A DNA stretch of 64,000 bases, from positions 434,001 to 498,000 of the forward strand of contig NZ_JAKFYQ010000002.1 in NCBI RefSeq assembly GCF_021533835.1, given 5' to 3'. Both the position numbers and the translations under genes were made by a program. This DNA comes from Synechococcus sp. Nb3U1 (GTDB lineage Bacteria; Cyanobacteriota; Cyanobacteriia; Thermostichales; Thermostichaceae). The notes beneath the pieces are model-generated. The model had not been told where the DNA came from. It did no database searches and was given only the letters and a program-made list of their open reading frames with translations. Shown here piece after piece: positions 34,806 through 43,729 of the stretch. Each line of letters opens with the position of its first letter. Within the stretch, counting starts at the first letter, position 1.

Positions 34806-35804
34806 GTAGCCCTCCACTGAAGATACTCTTGAACAGGCCAACATCTGCCCAAGGCGATGGTGCAACTGTTCCACCTCCCGCCACAGTTCTTGGGGATGCA
34901 CAACCTGCCAGGGAAAACCCATCTCCAACATCACACAGGTAAACCAACGCAGGCAGTGTACCGAACCTCGCAGACGGATCCCGGCCTCTTCTGTTTCTTG
35001 CAAATCTCCCAAGGTGTAGGGCAAGCGCTGCCTGATCTCTTCCAGGGATCCCTGAATGAGCACTTCCACCTCGTACTGGCCCGTCACCTGGGCCAAGCTC
35101 TGTTCTAAAAACCGCAGTGCATTGAAGTTTTGGGGTTGGGTAAAGGTACTACTCAGAAGTTGACAAGACTGCACCCGATCCAAACGAAAACTGCGTAAAT
35201 CCTGCCGCAGATGACAATAGCCCACCGCATACCAACGGCGACTGTGCAGCACCAACCCATAGGGATCCAATACCCGCTCCGTCAGCCTAGGGCTAGCGAT
35301 GGGATCCCGAGCGGGGGTTTTGTACCTGAGCTGCACCTGCTGTCCGCGGTGAATGGCAAGACTAAGCTGAGCGATCACCCTTTGATCCACCGCCCCCACT
35401 TGCGGGGTTGAGCCGGAGATCATCAGGGCCATCTGCAGGGCTTCCGCTCGTTCCCGTAGATCGGGAGGCATGACCCGCAGCAGCTTGGCCAGGGATCCCT
35501 CGACCATTCGTTCCGCGCTATCCACCCCCGCCTGCTTGGCCAGGAGCAGGCCCAACATCAGCACGATCGCCTCATCGTTGGAAAACATTAGCGGTGGCAG
35601 TTTATACCCTGGGCGCAGGCGGTAGGCCCCATAACGGCCTCTTTCCCCTTCCACCGGGATCCCGAGCTCCTGGAGTTGCTCGATGTAGCGGCGGATGGTG
35701 CGTCGATCCACTTCTAGGCGTTCTGCCAATTCCGGCCCGCCGATCTGGGCTTGCGATTGCAGCAGTTCCAATAGGGTTAAGACGCGACTGGTGGGGTGAT
35801 ACAT
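34803..35804 (-). CDS. HTH/WYL-domain transcriptional regulator
   Basis: A 333-residue regulator with an N-terminal winged helix (VLTLLELLQSQAQIGGPELAERLEVDRRTIRRYIEQLQELGI, first about 48 residues) and a WYL domain around residues 150-235 where the motif reads RRWYAVGYCHLRQDLRSFRLDR. WYL domains bind small ligands or nucleic acid and often control DNA-repair or defence genes. C-terminal WCX-like region present. No defence system is adjacent; remnant TnpB genes lie on both sides. ATG start at 35802-35804. Confidence 0.9.
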   Translation of the reverse strand: MYHPTSRVLTLLELLQSQAQIGGPELAERLEVDRRTIRRYIEQLQELGIPVEGERGRYGAYRLRPGYKLPPLMFSNDEAIVLMLGLLLAKQAGVDSAERMVEGSLAKLLRVMPPDLRERAEALQMALMISGSTPQVGAVDQRVIAQLSLAIHRGQQVQLRYKTPARDPIASPRLTERVLDPYGLVLHSRRWYAVGYCHLRQDLRSFRLDRVQSCQLLSSTFTQPQNFNALRFLEQSLAQVTGQYEVEVLIQGSLEEIRQRLPYTLGDLQETEEAGIRLRGSVHCLRWFTCVMLEMGFPWQVVHPQELWREVEQLHHRLGQMLACSRVSSVEGY

Positions 35805-35870
35805 GACCTCAAGCCACGGGGCGGTTTTCTGATGCTTGGTGACAGACTCCCGCGCTATGCCTACGGCAGG

Positions 35871-36062
35871 CTACGCCAACATTGCTGACGCATAGAGTAC
35901 GGGCTTCTCAGTGACTCCTGCTATCACATTCTCCTTTAGAGACGCTTTGTGAACGAACGTTACCTGAGCTTGACTGACGGAATGCCCTACCGCCAGATAC
36001 TCGATATTAATTGCTGCATTAGGGTCGCGGTCAATCGTTAGCTTTGATGGAATCCCATCGAC
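35871..36062 (-). pseudogene. TnpB C-terminal remnant
   Basis: A minus-strand fragment beginning DGIPSKLTIDRDPNAAINIEYL and ending EKPVLYASAMLA plus a TAG at 35871-35873. DRDxNAAINI is the third RuvC motif of TnpB. The rest of the gene is gone. The sequence just downstream (35850-35875) is a GCCTACGGCAGGC palindromic repeat. Confidence 0.7.
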
Positions 36063-36350
36063 ACTCTTGGGGAGTCCATGTATCCCGACGCTGACTCTAC
36101 CCTTTGGGAAGCAAGCTACAGGTACAGTGCGGGGCTTATAGCTCCCTCAACCCCCCATTAGCTAAGCCCCACAGGGATCCCTATTCCCCCTTCTCGTTAG
36201 CGATCCCCAGCGATCCCAGCCCTTGACCCAGGGGTTGAAATGCTGGACGATAGGTAGCAATCACAGTCTTAACCTTCTCTACAGATTTACTGAGAGTGAC
36301 TGGATGGGGAGGTTGAGGTTTATCCGTTCGTCTGAGGATCCCTGGCTGAT
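36063..36350. other. Spacer with hairpin repeat upstream of the branching enzyme
   Basis: Contains CCCGACGCTGACTC-type element-end sequence (36085-36120) and a perfect 8-bp hairpin, GGGGCTTA (36131-36138) with TAAGCCCC (36163-36170). The stretch 36124-36154 matches 38024-38054 at 26 of 31 bases. No gene is evident, and no convincing promoter was found for the branching enzyme. Confidence 0.45.
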
Positions 36351-37958
36351 ATGGGTTATCTCGCGTTGGTACTCCATGCTCACCTGCCGTTTGTGCGCCA
36401 CCCCGAGCAAGATTTTGTGCTGGAAGAGGAGTGGCTCTACGAAGCCATCACGGAGACCTACGTCCCCCTGCTGCATATGTTTGAGGGGCTACAGCGAGAT
36501 GGGATCGATTTTCGCTTCACCATGTCCTTGACGCCGCCTTTGGTGTCGATGCTGCGGGATCCCTTGCTGCAGGAGCGCTACGACGAATACTTGACCAAGC
36601 TGGAAGAATTGGCCCAACTGGAATACGACAAAAACGTTACCAATGGTCACATTCGCTATCTGGCGGAGAACTACGTCAAGGAGTTTTCTAGAGTCCGGGA
36701 TTTGTGGGAACGCTACGATCGGGACTTGGTCAAGGCGTTTAAGGGCTTTCAAGACAGCGGCAACCTGGAGATCATCACCTGTGGGGCTACCCACGGCTAC
36801 CTGCCTTTGATGCAAATGTATCCCCAGGCGGTATGGTCGCAGTTGCTCACCGCTTGTGAACACTACAACGAACATTTTGGTCAGTGGCCGCGAGGCATTT
36901 GGCTGCCGGAATGTGCCTACTACCAGGGCCTAGAGCGGATGATCGCTGATGTGGGCCTGCGCTACATGATCACCGATGGCCACGGCATTCTCTATGCCAA
37001 ACCCCGGCCCCGTCATGGCATTTACGCCCCCATTTTTACCGAGACAGGAGTTGCGGTTTTCGGGCGCGATCACGAATCCTCTCAGCAGGTATGGTCGGCG
37101 GAAGTGGGCTACCCCGGGGATCCCGTCTACCGCGAGTTTTACAAAGATCTGGGCTATGAGGCCGACTATGAGTACATCAAGCCCTACATCATGCCCAATG
37201 GCCAACGGAAAAATACGGGCATCAAGTACCACCGCATCACCGGACGCAACCTCGATTTAGGCCAAAAGCAACTGTACGACCCCTACTGGGCGCGGGAAAA
37301 AGCGGCAGAGCATGCAGGCAACTTCATGTTCAATCGCCAACGACAGATTGAGCACCTCTACGGGGTGATGGGCCGTCCGCCGCTGGTGGTTGCCCCCTAC
37401 GATGCCGAACTGTTCGGCCATTGGTGGTACGAAGGGCCTTGGTTCATCGACTACCTGATTCGCAAGAGCTATTTCGACCAATCCACCTACCGCATGACCC
37501 ATCTGGCGGAATATCTGCGGGAAAACCCAACCCAACAGGTGTGTAAACCGGCTCAATCCAGTTGGGGGGCGCGCGGGTTTCACGAGTATTGGCTCAACCC
37601 AACCAATGCCTGGATCTACCCCCATTTGCATAAGGCAACGGAGCGGATGATCGAGTTAAGCTACCGCGAACCTGCTGATGATCTGGAGTGGCGGGCGTTG
37701 AATCAGGCAGCCCGAGAACTGCTTTTGGCACAGTCTTCCGATTGGGCTTTCATTATGCGCACGGGTACGATGGTGCCTTACGCGGTACGCCGTACCAAAT
37801 CTCATCTGCTGCGCTTTAACCACCTCTACGAAAAAATTAAAGAAGGCCAGTTTCGGCGGGAGAAGGCCAGGCCAGAAGAGGAAGAATGGCTTTCTAAGGT
37901 GGAGTACATGGACAATATTTTCCCGAATATTAACTACCGCACCTACCGACCGTTGTAG
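36351..37958 (+). CDS. 1,4-alpha-glucan branching enzyme, GH57 family
   Basis: A 535-residue GH57 enzyme that introduces alpha-1,6 branches in glycogen. The N-terminal barrel starts GYLALVLHAHLPFVRHP; the catalytic nucleophile is E187 in GIWLPECAY and the acid/base is D351 in APYDAELFGHWW. The C-terminal DUF1957-like domain is present (SSWGARGFHEYWLN). Key motifs align with characterised thermophilic GH57 branching enzymes. It is alone here, convergent with ilvB, without glgA or glgC nearby. Confidence 0.93.
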   Translation: MGYLALVLHAHLPFVRHPEQDFVLEEEWLYEAITETYVPLLHMFEGLQRDGIDFRFTMSLTPPLVSMLRDPLLQERYDEYLTKLEELAQLEYDKNVTNGHIRYLAENYVKEFSRVRDLWERYDRDLVKAFKGFQDSGNLEIITCGATHGYLPLMQMYPQAVWSQLLTACEHYNEHFGQWPRGIWLPECAYYQGLERMIADVGLRYMITDGHGILYAKPRPRHGIYAPIFTETGVAVFGRDHESSQQVWSAEVGYPGDPVYREFYKDLGYEADYEYIKPYIMPNGQRKNTGIKYHRITGRNLDLGQKQLYDPYWAREKAAEHAGNFMFNRQRQIEHLYGVMGRPPLVVAPYDAELFGHWWYEGPWFIDYLIRKSYFDQSTYRMTHLAEYLRENPTQQVCKPAQSSWGARGFHEYWLNPTNAWIYPHLHKATERMIELSYREPADDLEWRALNQAARELLLAQSSDWAFIMRTGTMVPYAVRRTKSHLLRFNHLYEKIKEGQFRREKARPEEEEWLSKVEYMDNIFPNINYRTYRPL

Positions 37959-37968
37959 GAGTAGAAGC

Positions 37969-38000
37969 GGGATCCCTATCAGGCGGAAACTAGGGATCCC
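37969..38000. terminator. 10-bp inverted repeat built from two GGGATCCC sites
   Basis: GGGATCCCTA (37969-37978) pairs perfectly with TAGGGATCCC (37991-38000) around a 12-base loop. It sits between the convergent branching-enzyme and acetolactate synthase genes. There is no T tract on either side, so termination is uncertain. It shows the abundant palindrome used as a hairpin arm. Confidence 0.4.
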
Positions 38001-38023
38001 AATATCCGTTGGTGGCGAGTTGG

Positions 38024-38054
38024 ACAGCGCGGGACTGATAGCTCCCCGAACCCC
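38024..38054. repeat. Second copy of the 31-bp spacer repeat
   Basis: Matches 36124-36154 at 26 of 31 positions (shared words ATAGCTCCC and AACCCC). This copy lacks the downstream hairpin arm that the first copy has. It lies 41 bases from the ilvB stop. Origin is unknown; possibly an insertion-element end. Confidence 0.45.
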
Positions 38055-38094
38055 TTAAAAGTTAGCTGGGTTGATGGATCCCGGCCCATAGACT

Positions 38095-39891
38095 CTACAG
38101 TTTTGTGCCACATTCGGTGCAGAACTTGTGCAGGGTAGGATTTTTGGTGCCACAGTTGGGGCAGTAGATCAACTCCGCCGCCTGCTCCAATTGCCGTTTA
38201 TCCGGGATCCCAATCATCTGATGGTTGGCTTTGCCGGAGGGCACCATTGGATAGCAGTTTTCATCCCGCTTGACAACAAAATCCGCCAGCACCGGCCCCT
38301 CATGCTTGAGGATCTCCTGAACGGCATCCTCCAGTTGATCGGGGTGATCGACGCGGATCCCTTTTACCCCAAAAGCCTCCGCCAACTTGACAAAATCCGG
38401 CATACCGGGGGCCATATCGGAGTGGGAATAGCGCTCCCCATGAAAGGCTTGCTGCCACTGGCGCACCATCCCCTGCCAGCCGTTGTTGATGATGGCAACT
38501 TTGGTGGCAATCCCATACTGGGCAACCGTGCCTAGCTCCTGCAGATTCATCTGGAAGCTGGCATCGCCGCTAATGCAGATCACCTCATGCTCCGGCAGCG
38601 CCACTTTGGCCCCCATCGCTGCCGGGAACCCATAGCCCATGGTGCCTAGCCCGGAACTGGAAATCCACTGGCGCGGCCCGTTGCGCAGGAACTGGGCCGC
38701 CCACATTTGGTGCTGACCGACATCGGTGGTGTAGTAGGCGTGAGGTGCATGACGACGGAAGGCATCGATCACCTGTTGGGGGGCAATCACCCCTTCGTAA
38801 CTGGGCACTTGCAGGGGGTAATCCCGTTTCCATCGCTCCACCCGATCCAACCAAGCTTGGGTAAGGCCAGGGGTAGAGGGCATTTTGCTCAGTTGGGCCA
38901 GCATCTCCACCAAAACGGTGCGTACATCCCCCACAATCGGCACATCTGGTCCACGATTTTTGCCCACCTCGGCTGGGTCAATATCGATGTGGATCACCTT
39001 GGCGTGCTTGGCAAACTCGTCTAGCTTACCCGTCACCCGGTCATCGAAACGGGCCCCCACGGCAATCAGCAGGTCACACTCGGTCACGGCAAAGTTGGCA
39101 TAGGCGGTGCCGTGCATGCCCAACATCCCCACCGACAGAGGATCGTTCTCGTCAAAGGCCCCTTTGCCCATCAGGGTGGTGGTGACCGGGATCCGATAGG
39201 TCTGGGCCAACTCGGCAATTTCCGCGTGAGCACCGGAGATGATCGCCCCGCCCCCCACGTAGAGCAGGGGCTGTTTAGCCTGCAGAATCAGCTTGGCGGC
39301 AGCATGAATTTGCCGGGGGTTGCCCCGCACGGTGGGCTTGTAGCCGGGGATATTGATCTCGCTGACGGGTTGATAGTCAAACTCTTCAAGGCCCACATCC
39401 TTGGGAATATCCACCAACACTGGCCCCGGTCGCCCCGTACCGGCGATGTGAAAGGCTTCCGCCACAACCCGGGACATCTCGCGCGGATCCCGTACCACGT
39501 AGGAGTGCTTGACAATGGGCAGGGTAATGCCAAAAATATCGGTCTCTTGAAAGCCATCAGTGCCGATTAAATGGCGGGGCACCTGACCCGTGATCACCAC
39601 CATGCCCACCGAATCCATCATGGCGTTGGCAATACCCGTGACCAGGTTGGTAGCCCCCGGCCCAGAGGTTGCAAAACACACCCCAACTTTGCCGGTGGCA
39701 CGGGCATACCCATCGGCAGCGTGGACAGCCCCTTGTTCGTGGCGTACTAGATAGTGCTTGAGGAGCCCTTGCGACTCAGCTTTGTACAGCTCGTCGTAGA
39801 TGGGCAGGATCGCCCCACCGGGATAGCCAAAAATGTGCTGCACCCCATGCCGATGCAGGCTATCCACCAACGCATATCCACCAGTCGCCAC
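38095..39891 (-). CDS. ilvB: Acetolactate synthase large subunit with C-terminal zinc ribbon
   Basis: About 598 residues from the GTG at 39889-39891, which has a GGGAGAAG site just upstream; the frame is open to a TTG at 39981. It condenses pyruvate or 2-oxobutyrate in branched-chain amino acid synthesis using ThDP and FAD. Motifs: [15 protein letters not shown] with the catalytic Glu in [23 protein letters not shown], and the ThDP site SGDASFQMN with NNGWQGMV. The last 22 residues form [19 protein letters not shown], a four-Cys zinc ribbon (C577, C580, C591, C594 by this start) not found in E. coli enzymes. The regulatory small subunit is not in the window. Confidence 0.94.
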   Translation of the reverse strand: MATGGYALVDSLHRHGVQHIFGYPGGAILPIYDELYKAESQGLLKHYLVRHEQGAVHAADGYARATGKVGVCFATSGPGATNLVTGIANAMMDSVGMVVITGQVPRHLIGTDGFQETDIFGITLPIVKHSYVVRDPREMSRVVAEAFHIAGTGRPGPVLVDIPKDVGLEEFDYQPVSEINIPGYKPTVRGNPRQIHAAAKLILQAKQPLLYVGGGAIISGAHAEIAELAQTYRIPVTTTLMGKGAFDENDPLSVGMLGMHGTAYANFAVTECDLLIAVGARFDDRVTGKLDEFAKHAKVIHIDIDPAEVGKNRGPDVPIVGDVRTVLVEMLAQLSKMPSTPGLTQAWLDRVERWKRDYPLQVPSYEGVIAPQQVIDAFRRHAPHAYYTTDVGQHQMWAAQFLRNGPRQWISSSGLGTMGYGFPAAMGAKVALPEHEVICISGDASFQMNLQELGTVAQYGIATKVAIINNGWQGMVRQWQQAFHGERYSHSDMAPGMPDFVKLAEAFGVKGIRVDHPDQLEDAVQEILKHEGPVLADFVVKRDENCYPMVPSGKANHQMIGIPDKRQLEQAAELIYCPNCGTKNPTLHKFCTECGTKL

Positions 39892-40172
39892 GATGTCTTC
39901 TCCCCGCTGAGATGACCGAATGCCAAAAACGCTCCCCCAGGGGAGCCAGCACGGACAAGGTACTGGCCGAAAATGGGCCAACTTTGTATTTGATTCTACA
40001 GTCTAGCAGCGGTTTGCTCCGAAGTTGAGACTTTCACGGTCGGGATCCCAGCTATCCATTCTCCGTAGTGTTGCACACAATTTTCTGGGGTTTAACCGGC
40101 TTAGATAAGGCTGCGGGCTTAGGCTCGTCCTCCACGGAGGCTTGCAAATTTTTTGCCAGAGAGGTCTTGCTT

Positions 40173-41234
40173 ATGGGTTATCTGCAGTTTGGGGTCTTTA
40201 TTCCCATCGCCAACAACGGCTGGATCATCTCTGTCAATTCACCCCAGTATATGCCCACCTTTGAGCTAAACAAGCAGATCACCCTGCTGGCGGAGCAGTA
40301 CGGTTTCGAGTTTGTCCTCTCCATGATCAAGTGGCGGGGCTTTAAGGGGGAAACCCAGTTTTGGGATCATGCCCTGGAGTCTTTTACCTTGATGGCGGGC
40401 TTGGCGGCGGTGACAGAAAAGATCCATCTCTACGCGTCGGTGGCCCTGCCCACTCTTCACCCTGCCGTGGCCGCTCGCATGTGCGTAACCTTGGACGATA
40501 TCAGTCATGGGCGGTTTGGCCTGAATATCGTGACTGGCTGGAACAAGTTGGAATATGCGCAAATGGGCCTGTGGCCAGGGGATGAATACTACAGCTATCG
40601 CTACGACTACGCCACCGAGTATGTGCGGGTGATGAAGCTGCTCTGGGAGCAGGGGCGCGTCACCTATCAGGGTAAGTATTTTCAGTTGGAAGATTGCCTT
40701 TGTCAGCCTCGGCCCTCCCGAGAGATTCCGATTGTTTGTGCGGGACACTCAGAGCGGGGCATGCGCTTTACGGCGGAAATGGGTAACCACAATTTCATCT
40801 TGGCTCCCTTTGAAGAAGCAGCTCGCATCAGTGATCGGTTGAAGGAGTTTGGCCAACAGGTGGGGCGCCAGGTGGGTACCTATGCTTTGTTTACGGTGGT
40901 GATGGGAGAAACCGATGCAGAAGCCCAAGCCACTGCCGAGCACTACATGGAAGGGGGAGACATCGAAGCCTTGCTGGGTTGGAAAGGGGCGGCCAATACC
41001 GATCCGGTGGGGGTGAATGTGAAACGCTATCAGGCGGAAGCGTTTATGGGGATCCCTACTATCATTGGCTCCTATGAAACCGTGGCCCAAGAGCTGGATC
41101 GCATTGCCAGCCAAACCAGCATCGACGGGATCCTCTTCACCTTCCCGGATTTCATCGCCGATGTGCAGCGGTTTGGGGAACGGGTGATACCTTTGGTCAA
41201 TTGCCGCCAAGTATTGCAACCGGCTTATATCTAA
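40173..41234 (+). CDS. RutA-like flavin monooxygenase (luciferase family)
   Basis: About 353 residues from the ATG at 40173 (MGYLQFGVFIPIANNGWIIS); an upstream in-frame start at 40068 would add an unrelated leader. It closely follows pyrimidine oxygenase RutA: QYMPTFELNKQITLLAEQYGFEF, LSMIKWRGFKG, FWDHALESFTLMAGLAAVT, GRFGLNIVTGWNK and YASVAL. RutA opens the uracil ring with FMN and O2. RutB-G genes are absent here, so either uracil or another ring compound is the substrate, or the product goes to unlinked enzymes. Confidence 0.85.
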   Translation: MGYLQFGVFIPIANNGWIISVNSPQYMPTFELNKQITLLAEQYGFEFVLSMIKWRGFKGETQFWDHALESFTLMAGLAAVTEKIHLYASVALPTLHPAVAARMCVTLDDISHGRFGLNIVTGWNKLEYAQMGLWPGDEYYSYRYDYATEYVRVMKLLWEQGRVTYQGKYFQLEDCLCQPRPSREIPIVCAGHSERGMRFTAEMGNHNFILAPFEEAARISDRLKEFGQQVGRQVGTYALFTVVMGETDAEAQATAEHYMEGGDIEALLGWKGAANTDPVGVNVKRYQAEAFMGIPTIIGSYETVAQELDRIASQTSIDGILFTFPDFIADVQRFGERVIPLVNCRQVLQPAYI

Positions 41235-41254
41235 AGATTAGTTGGATCAGAAGA

Positions 41255-42352
41255 TTAGATCGTAATCGGGGCATCCACATAAATGGTGGGATCCTGAATT
41301 TCAAAGACAATCCCGTATTCCTTCAGCTTTTGGGTGATGGTTTCGTTGGCTAAATCCAGCAGTTGTCGGCGTAAATCCATCGAAACTTCTCCGGATCCCA
41401 GAATGAAAAAGGTCAGTTGAGCCTGACTACGAGCGGGCTGGGATCCCTGGGCTGCCAGCTCCCGGAAGGTAAGGTCGGTATTGCGAGAATCAATGCCAAA
41501 AATATCGCGGGTGCTTTCTAAAATCACCTGCCGAATCAGGGCTTTTTCTTCCTCGGGCAAGAGGCGCTGAAAGGTCAGATAAATCAGCGACATCACCTTC
41601 TTTGCCCCGGTGAAGTTCTCGATACTCACCTGTGTGAGGGCGCTATTGGGCACAATCACCAATGTGCCTTTTCCCGAGGTGCGAATGCGGGTCGAGCGCA
41701 AGCCAATCGACTCCACACGACCAAAGGTGCCATCCGGCAGACCAATGTAGTCATCCACCACAAAAGGCCGATCCACATAGATAACAATGCCCCCCAGCAG
41801 TTGCTCCAGGGTTTTTTGGGCCGCAAAAGCCACCGCCAACCCCCCAATGCCCAAGCTGGCAAACAGGCCTACCACATTGATCTGATGGCTTTGGGCAAAG
41901 AGCAATAGCGCCAAAAAGCCGATCGCCAGATTGGCACTGATCCGCCCGACGATCAGCAATTCACTATTGACCTTGCGCCCCCCCTTGAGGGCCGTATCCC
42001 GCAGATAAACATCGGCAAAGCCTTTCACCAACCGGGTCAACAGCCAAGCCAGAGCTATTGTCAGGGCCAGGCTCACCCCCAGCTCCGTCAGGTGCAACCA
42101 CAAGCCCCGCGGCAACACCAGCAAGGCCACTTCTGCCAGCAGCAGCGTCACCACCAACCCGATCAATCCCGCGTAGGGATCCACCGTGCGCTCGTACACT
42201 TCCGCCACATCCGGGCTGGCCCATCGCTTCACCGTCGGCTTCAGCCATTTCGGGATCCAACGGCCCAATCCGAAGGCCAGCATCCCCACCAGGGTGATCA
42301 CCCCCACCTGGGCCCACCCTCGGCTCATCTCCAGCCCTTGCAACCACTCCAT
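41255..42352 (-). CDS. MscS-family mechanosensitive ion channel
   Basis: About 365 residues from the ATG at 42352. Several N-terminal membrane helices (about residues 15-32, 60-80, 90-110, 130-160) are followed by the pore helix and beta domain. GLFASLGIGGLAVAFAAQKTLEQLLGGIVIYVDRPFVVDDYIGLPDG is the conserved MscS pore and beta-domain start, and VESIGLRSTRIRTSGKGTLVIVPNSAL is the core. It releases solutes at hypo-osmotic shock. It is followed upstream by the nuclease-PspA gene on the same strand (68 bases), possibly one transcript for membrane stress. Confidence 0.92.
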   Translation of the reverse strand: MEWLQGLEMSRGWAQVGVITLVGMLAFGLGRWIPKWLKPTVKRWASPDVAEVYERTVDPYAGLIGLVVTLLLAEVALLVLPRGLWLHLTELGVSLALTIALAWLLTRLVKGFADVYLRDTALKGGRKVNSELLIVGRISANLAIGFLALLLFAQSHQINVVGLFASLGIGGLAVAFAAQKTLEQLLGGIVIYVDRPFVVDDYIGLPDGTFGRVESIGLRSTRIRTSGKGTLVIVPNSALTQVSIENFTGAKKVMSLIYLTFQRLLPEEEKALIRQVILESTRDIFGIDSRNTDLTFRELAAQGSQPARSQAQLTFFILGSGEVSMDLRRQLLDLANETITQKLKEYGIVFEIQDPTIYVDAPITI

Positions 42353-42420
42353 AGGCAAACTCCGTCCAGGTGGCTTACCGCCTCAACCTGCCAGTTCCTA
42401 GCGGATTCAACGGATTCAAT

Positions 42421-43404
42421 TCAATTGTTCATCTCCCGTTCCAACTTGGCCATCGAGATTTGGCTTTCAACGCGGGAAATGCCCTCCCGAAGGGTTACCA
42501 CTTGCGCTTCCACTTCATCCAGAGATTTGCGTACCGCTTCAGCCGCACTCATGTGTTGATTCCGCTGTACCAAAGCATCTCGGGCCAGGCTGTCGTTGTG
42601 GTGTTGGGTGGCCTGCTCCGCCCGGACATACCAATCCTCTGCCTTTTGCAAAATCTCGTCGTACTGCCGTTCCAGTTGTTTGCGGCTGGCCAGGGTCGTG
42701 GTCAAGCTGCGCTGTAACTGTTTGAGATCCCGCTCCATTTGCCGGATGCTCACTTTCTTCTGGCTGGGCTTTTTCCAGAGCAACTTGCTCAGACCCACCA
42801 TCACCACCACTGTGGCGATGCCCACACCCGCAGCCGCCGTCGGGTTTTCGCGGATGAAGGAGCCATTCAAAACATTCGCCCCGGCAAAGGCAGAGGTTTG
42901 CATCCCCGCCTCCCGAAACTCCCAGGGCATTACCGGGTTGCGTTGCTGCCAAAATCCCAGCCGAGCTGTCTGTGCCCCCTCTTGGGCTTCCAAATAGCGC
43001 TGACGATTGGCCCCGTGCAAAAAGCGCTCATAAACCACCGCATGTCCCTGGCGCAACATCTCCAAATTCACCAGGCCGTCGGAGTTGTAGACCTGGGCGA
43101 TGTGCAGTCCCTCGGGGGTGACATAGAGGGTATCCACCTGCACCAGGGATCCCGTCGGGATAATGTTTTGTAAAGCCTCCTGAGACAGCCGCCCCCACCG
43201 CCCCTGGGTCAGCTCCGGCGCATCCACGTAGGAGAGTCGAAACCGGGTAGGCCTGCCGTTCAGATCCGCCCAAAAGGTATCTCCATCCACCACTGAGCGT
43301 ACTCGCGCTGTACCCGAAGATTGCGCCTGTGCCGCCACCGGAAGGGCAAACCCAGCGCCTGCAAGGGCAGCCACAGTCACCAGGGAAGAAGTTCTTGAGG
43401 TCAT
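42421..43404 (-). CDS. SNase-like domain fused to a membrane helix and a PspA/Vipp1-like coiled coil
   Basis: 327 residues from the ATG at 43404. Residues 1-26 are a signal peptide (ALPVAAQAQ). Residues 30-150 are a staphylococcal-nuclease-like domain with VVDGDTFW (D40, D42) and FRLSYVDAPE (D61, E64), but the catalytic Arg (Arg87 of S. aureus nuclease) is Leu100 in PEGLHIAQV, so activity is doubtful. A membrane helix follows (193-208). Residues 215-325 resemble PspA/Vipp1: AEDWYVRAEQATQHHNDSLARDALVQ then LREGISRVESQISMAK. I know of no such fusion. It is upstream of MscS, which also suggests a membrane-stress role. Confidence 0.7.
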   Translation of the reverse strand: MTSRTSSLVTVAALAGAGFALPVAAQAQSSGTARVRSVVDGDTFWADLNGRPTRFRLSYVDAPELTQGRWGRLSQEALQNIIPTGSLVQVDTLYVTPEGLHIAQVYNSDGLVNLEMLRQGHAVVYERFLHGANRQRYLEAQEGAQTARLGFWQQRNPVMPWEFREAGMQTSAFAGANVLNGSFIRENPTAAAGVGIATVVVMVGLSKLLWKKPSQKKVSIRQMERDLKQLQRSLTTTLASRKQLERQYDEILQKAEDWYVRAEQATQHHNDSLARDALVQRNQHMSAAEAVRKSLDEVEAQVVTLREGISRVESQISMAKLEREMNN

Positions 43405-43729
43405 GGGGGTCACTCCTATCGTGCAGATCAAGAACAAAAATTAAGAAATAAAAAGTCCGGGAACTTCGGGAACCCAAGGCAAACCCAGAGCGTCACAGAA
43501 GCTTGCAGTAGAGCCTAACCACAAGCCCCTCTCACAAAGGTATTGGGACTAACATTTTTCTGTGTCAAAAAAGTAAACTTTCTTGACAAAAAGGGTACGG
43601 CTCTTAACGAGTCGGCTCATGGGCTTAGCATGATTTGGGTTAGAGCTTAGCTCACATCGTTTGCCAACGTCACAACCCTAAGGCGCAATTTTCACCAATG
43701 CACTGTAGATGCATTTATTAAGCACAAAC
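43405..43729. other. AT-rich spacer
   Basis: 325 bases upstream of the nuclease-PspA gene and downstream of the TPR-like gene. It contains TTGACA words on both strands around 43560-43590 that could be -35 elements, but no matching -10 was convincing. No gene or RNA was recognised. Confidence 0.4.
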
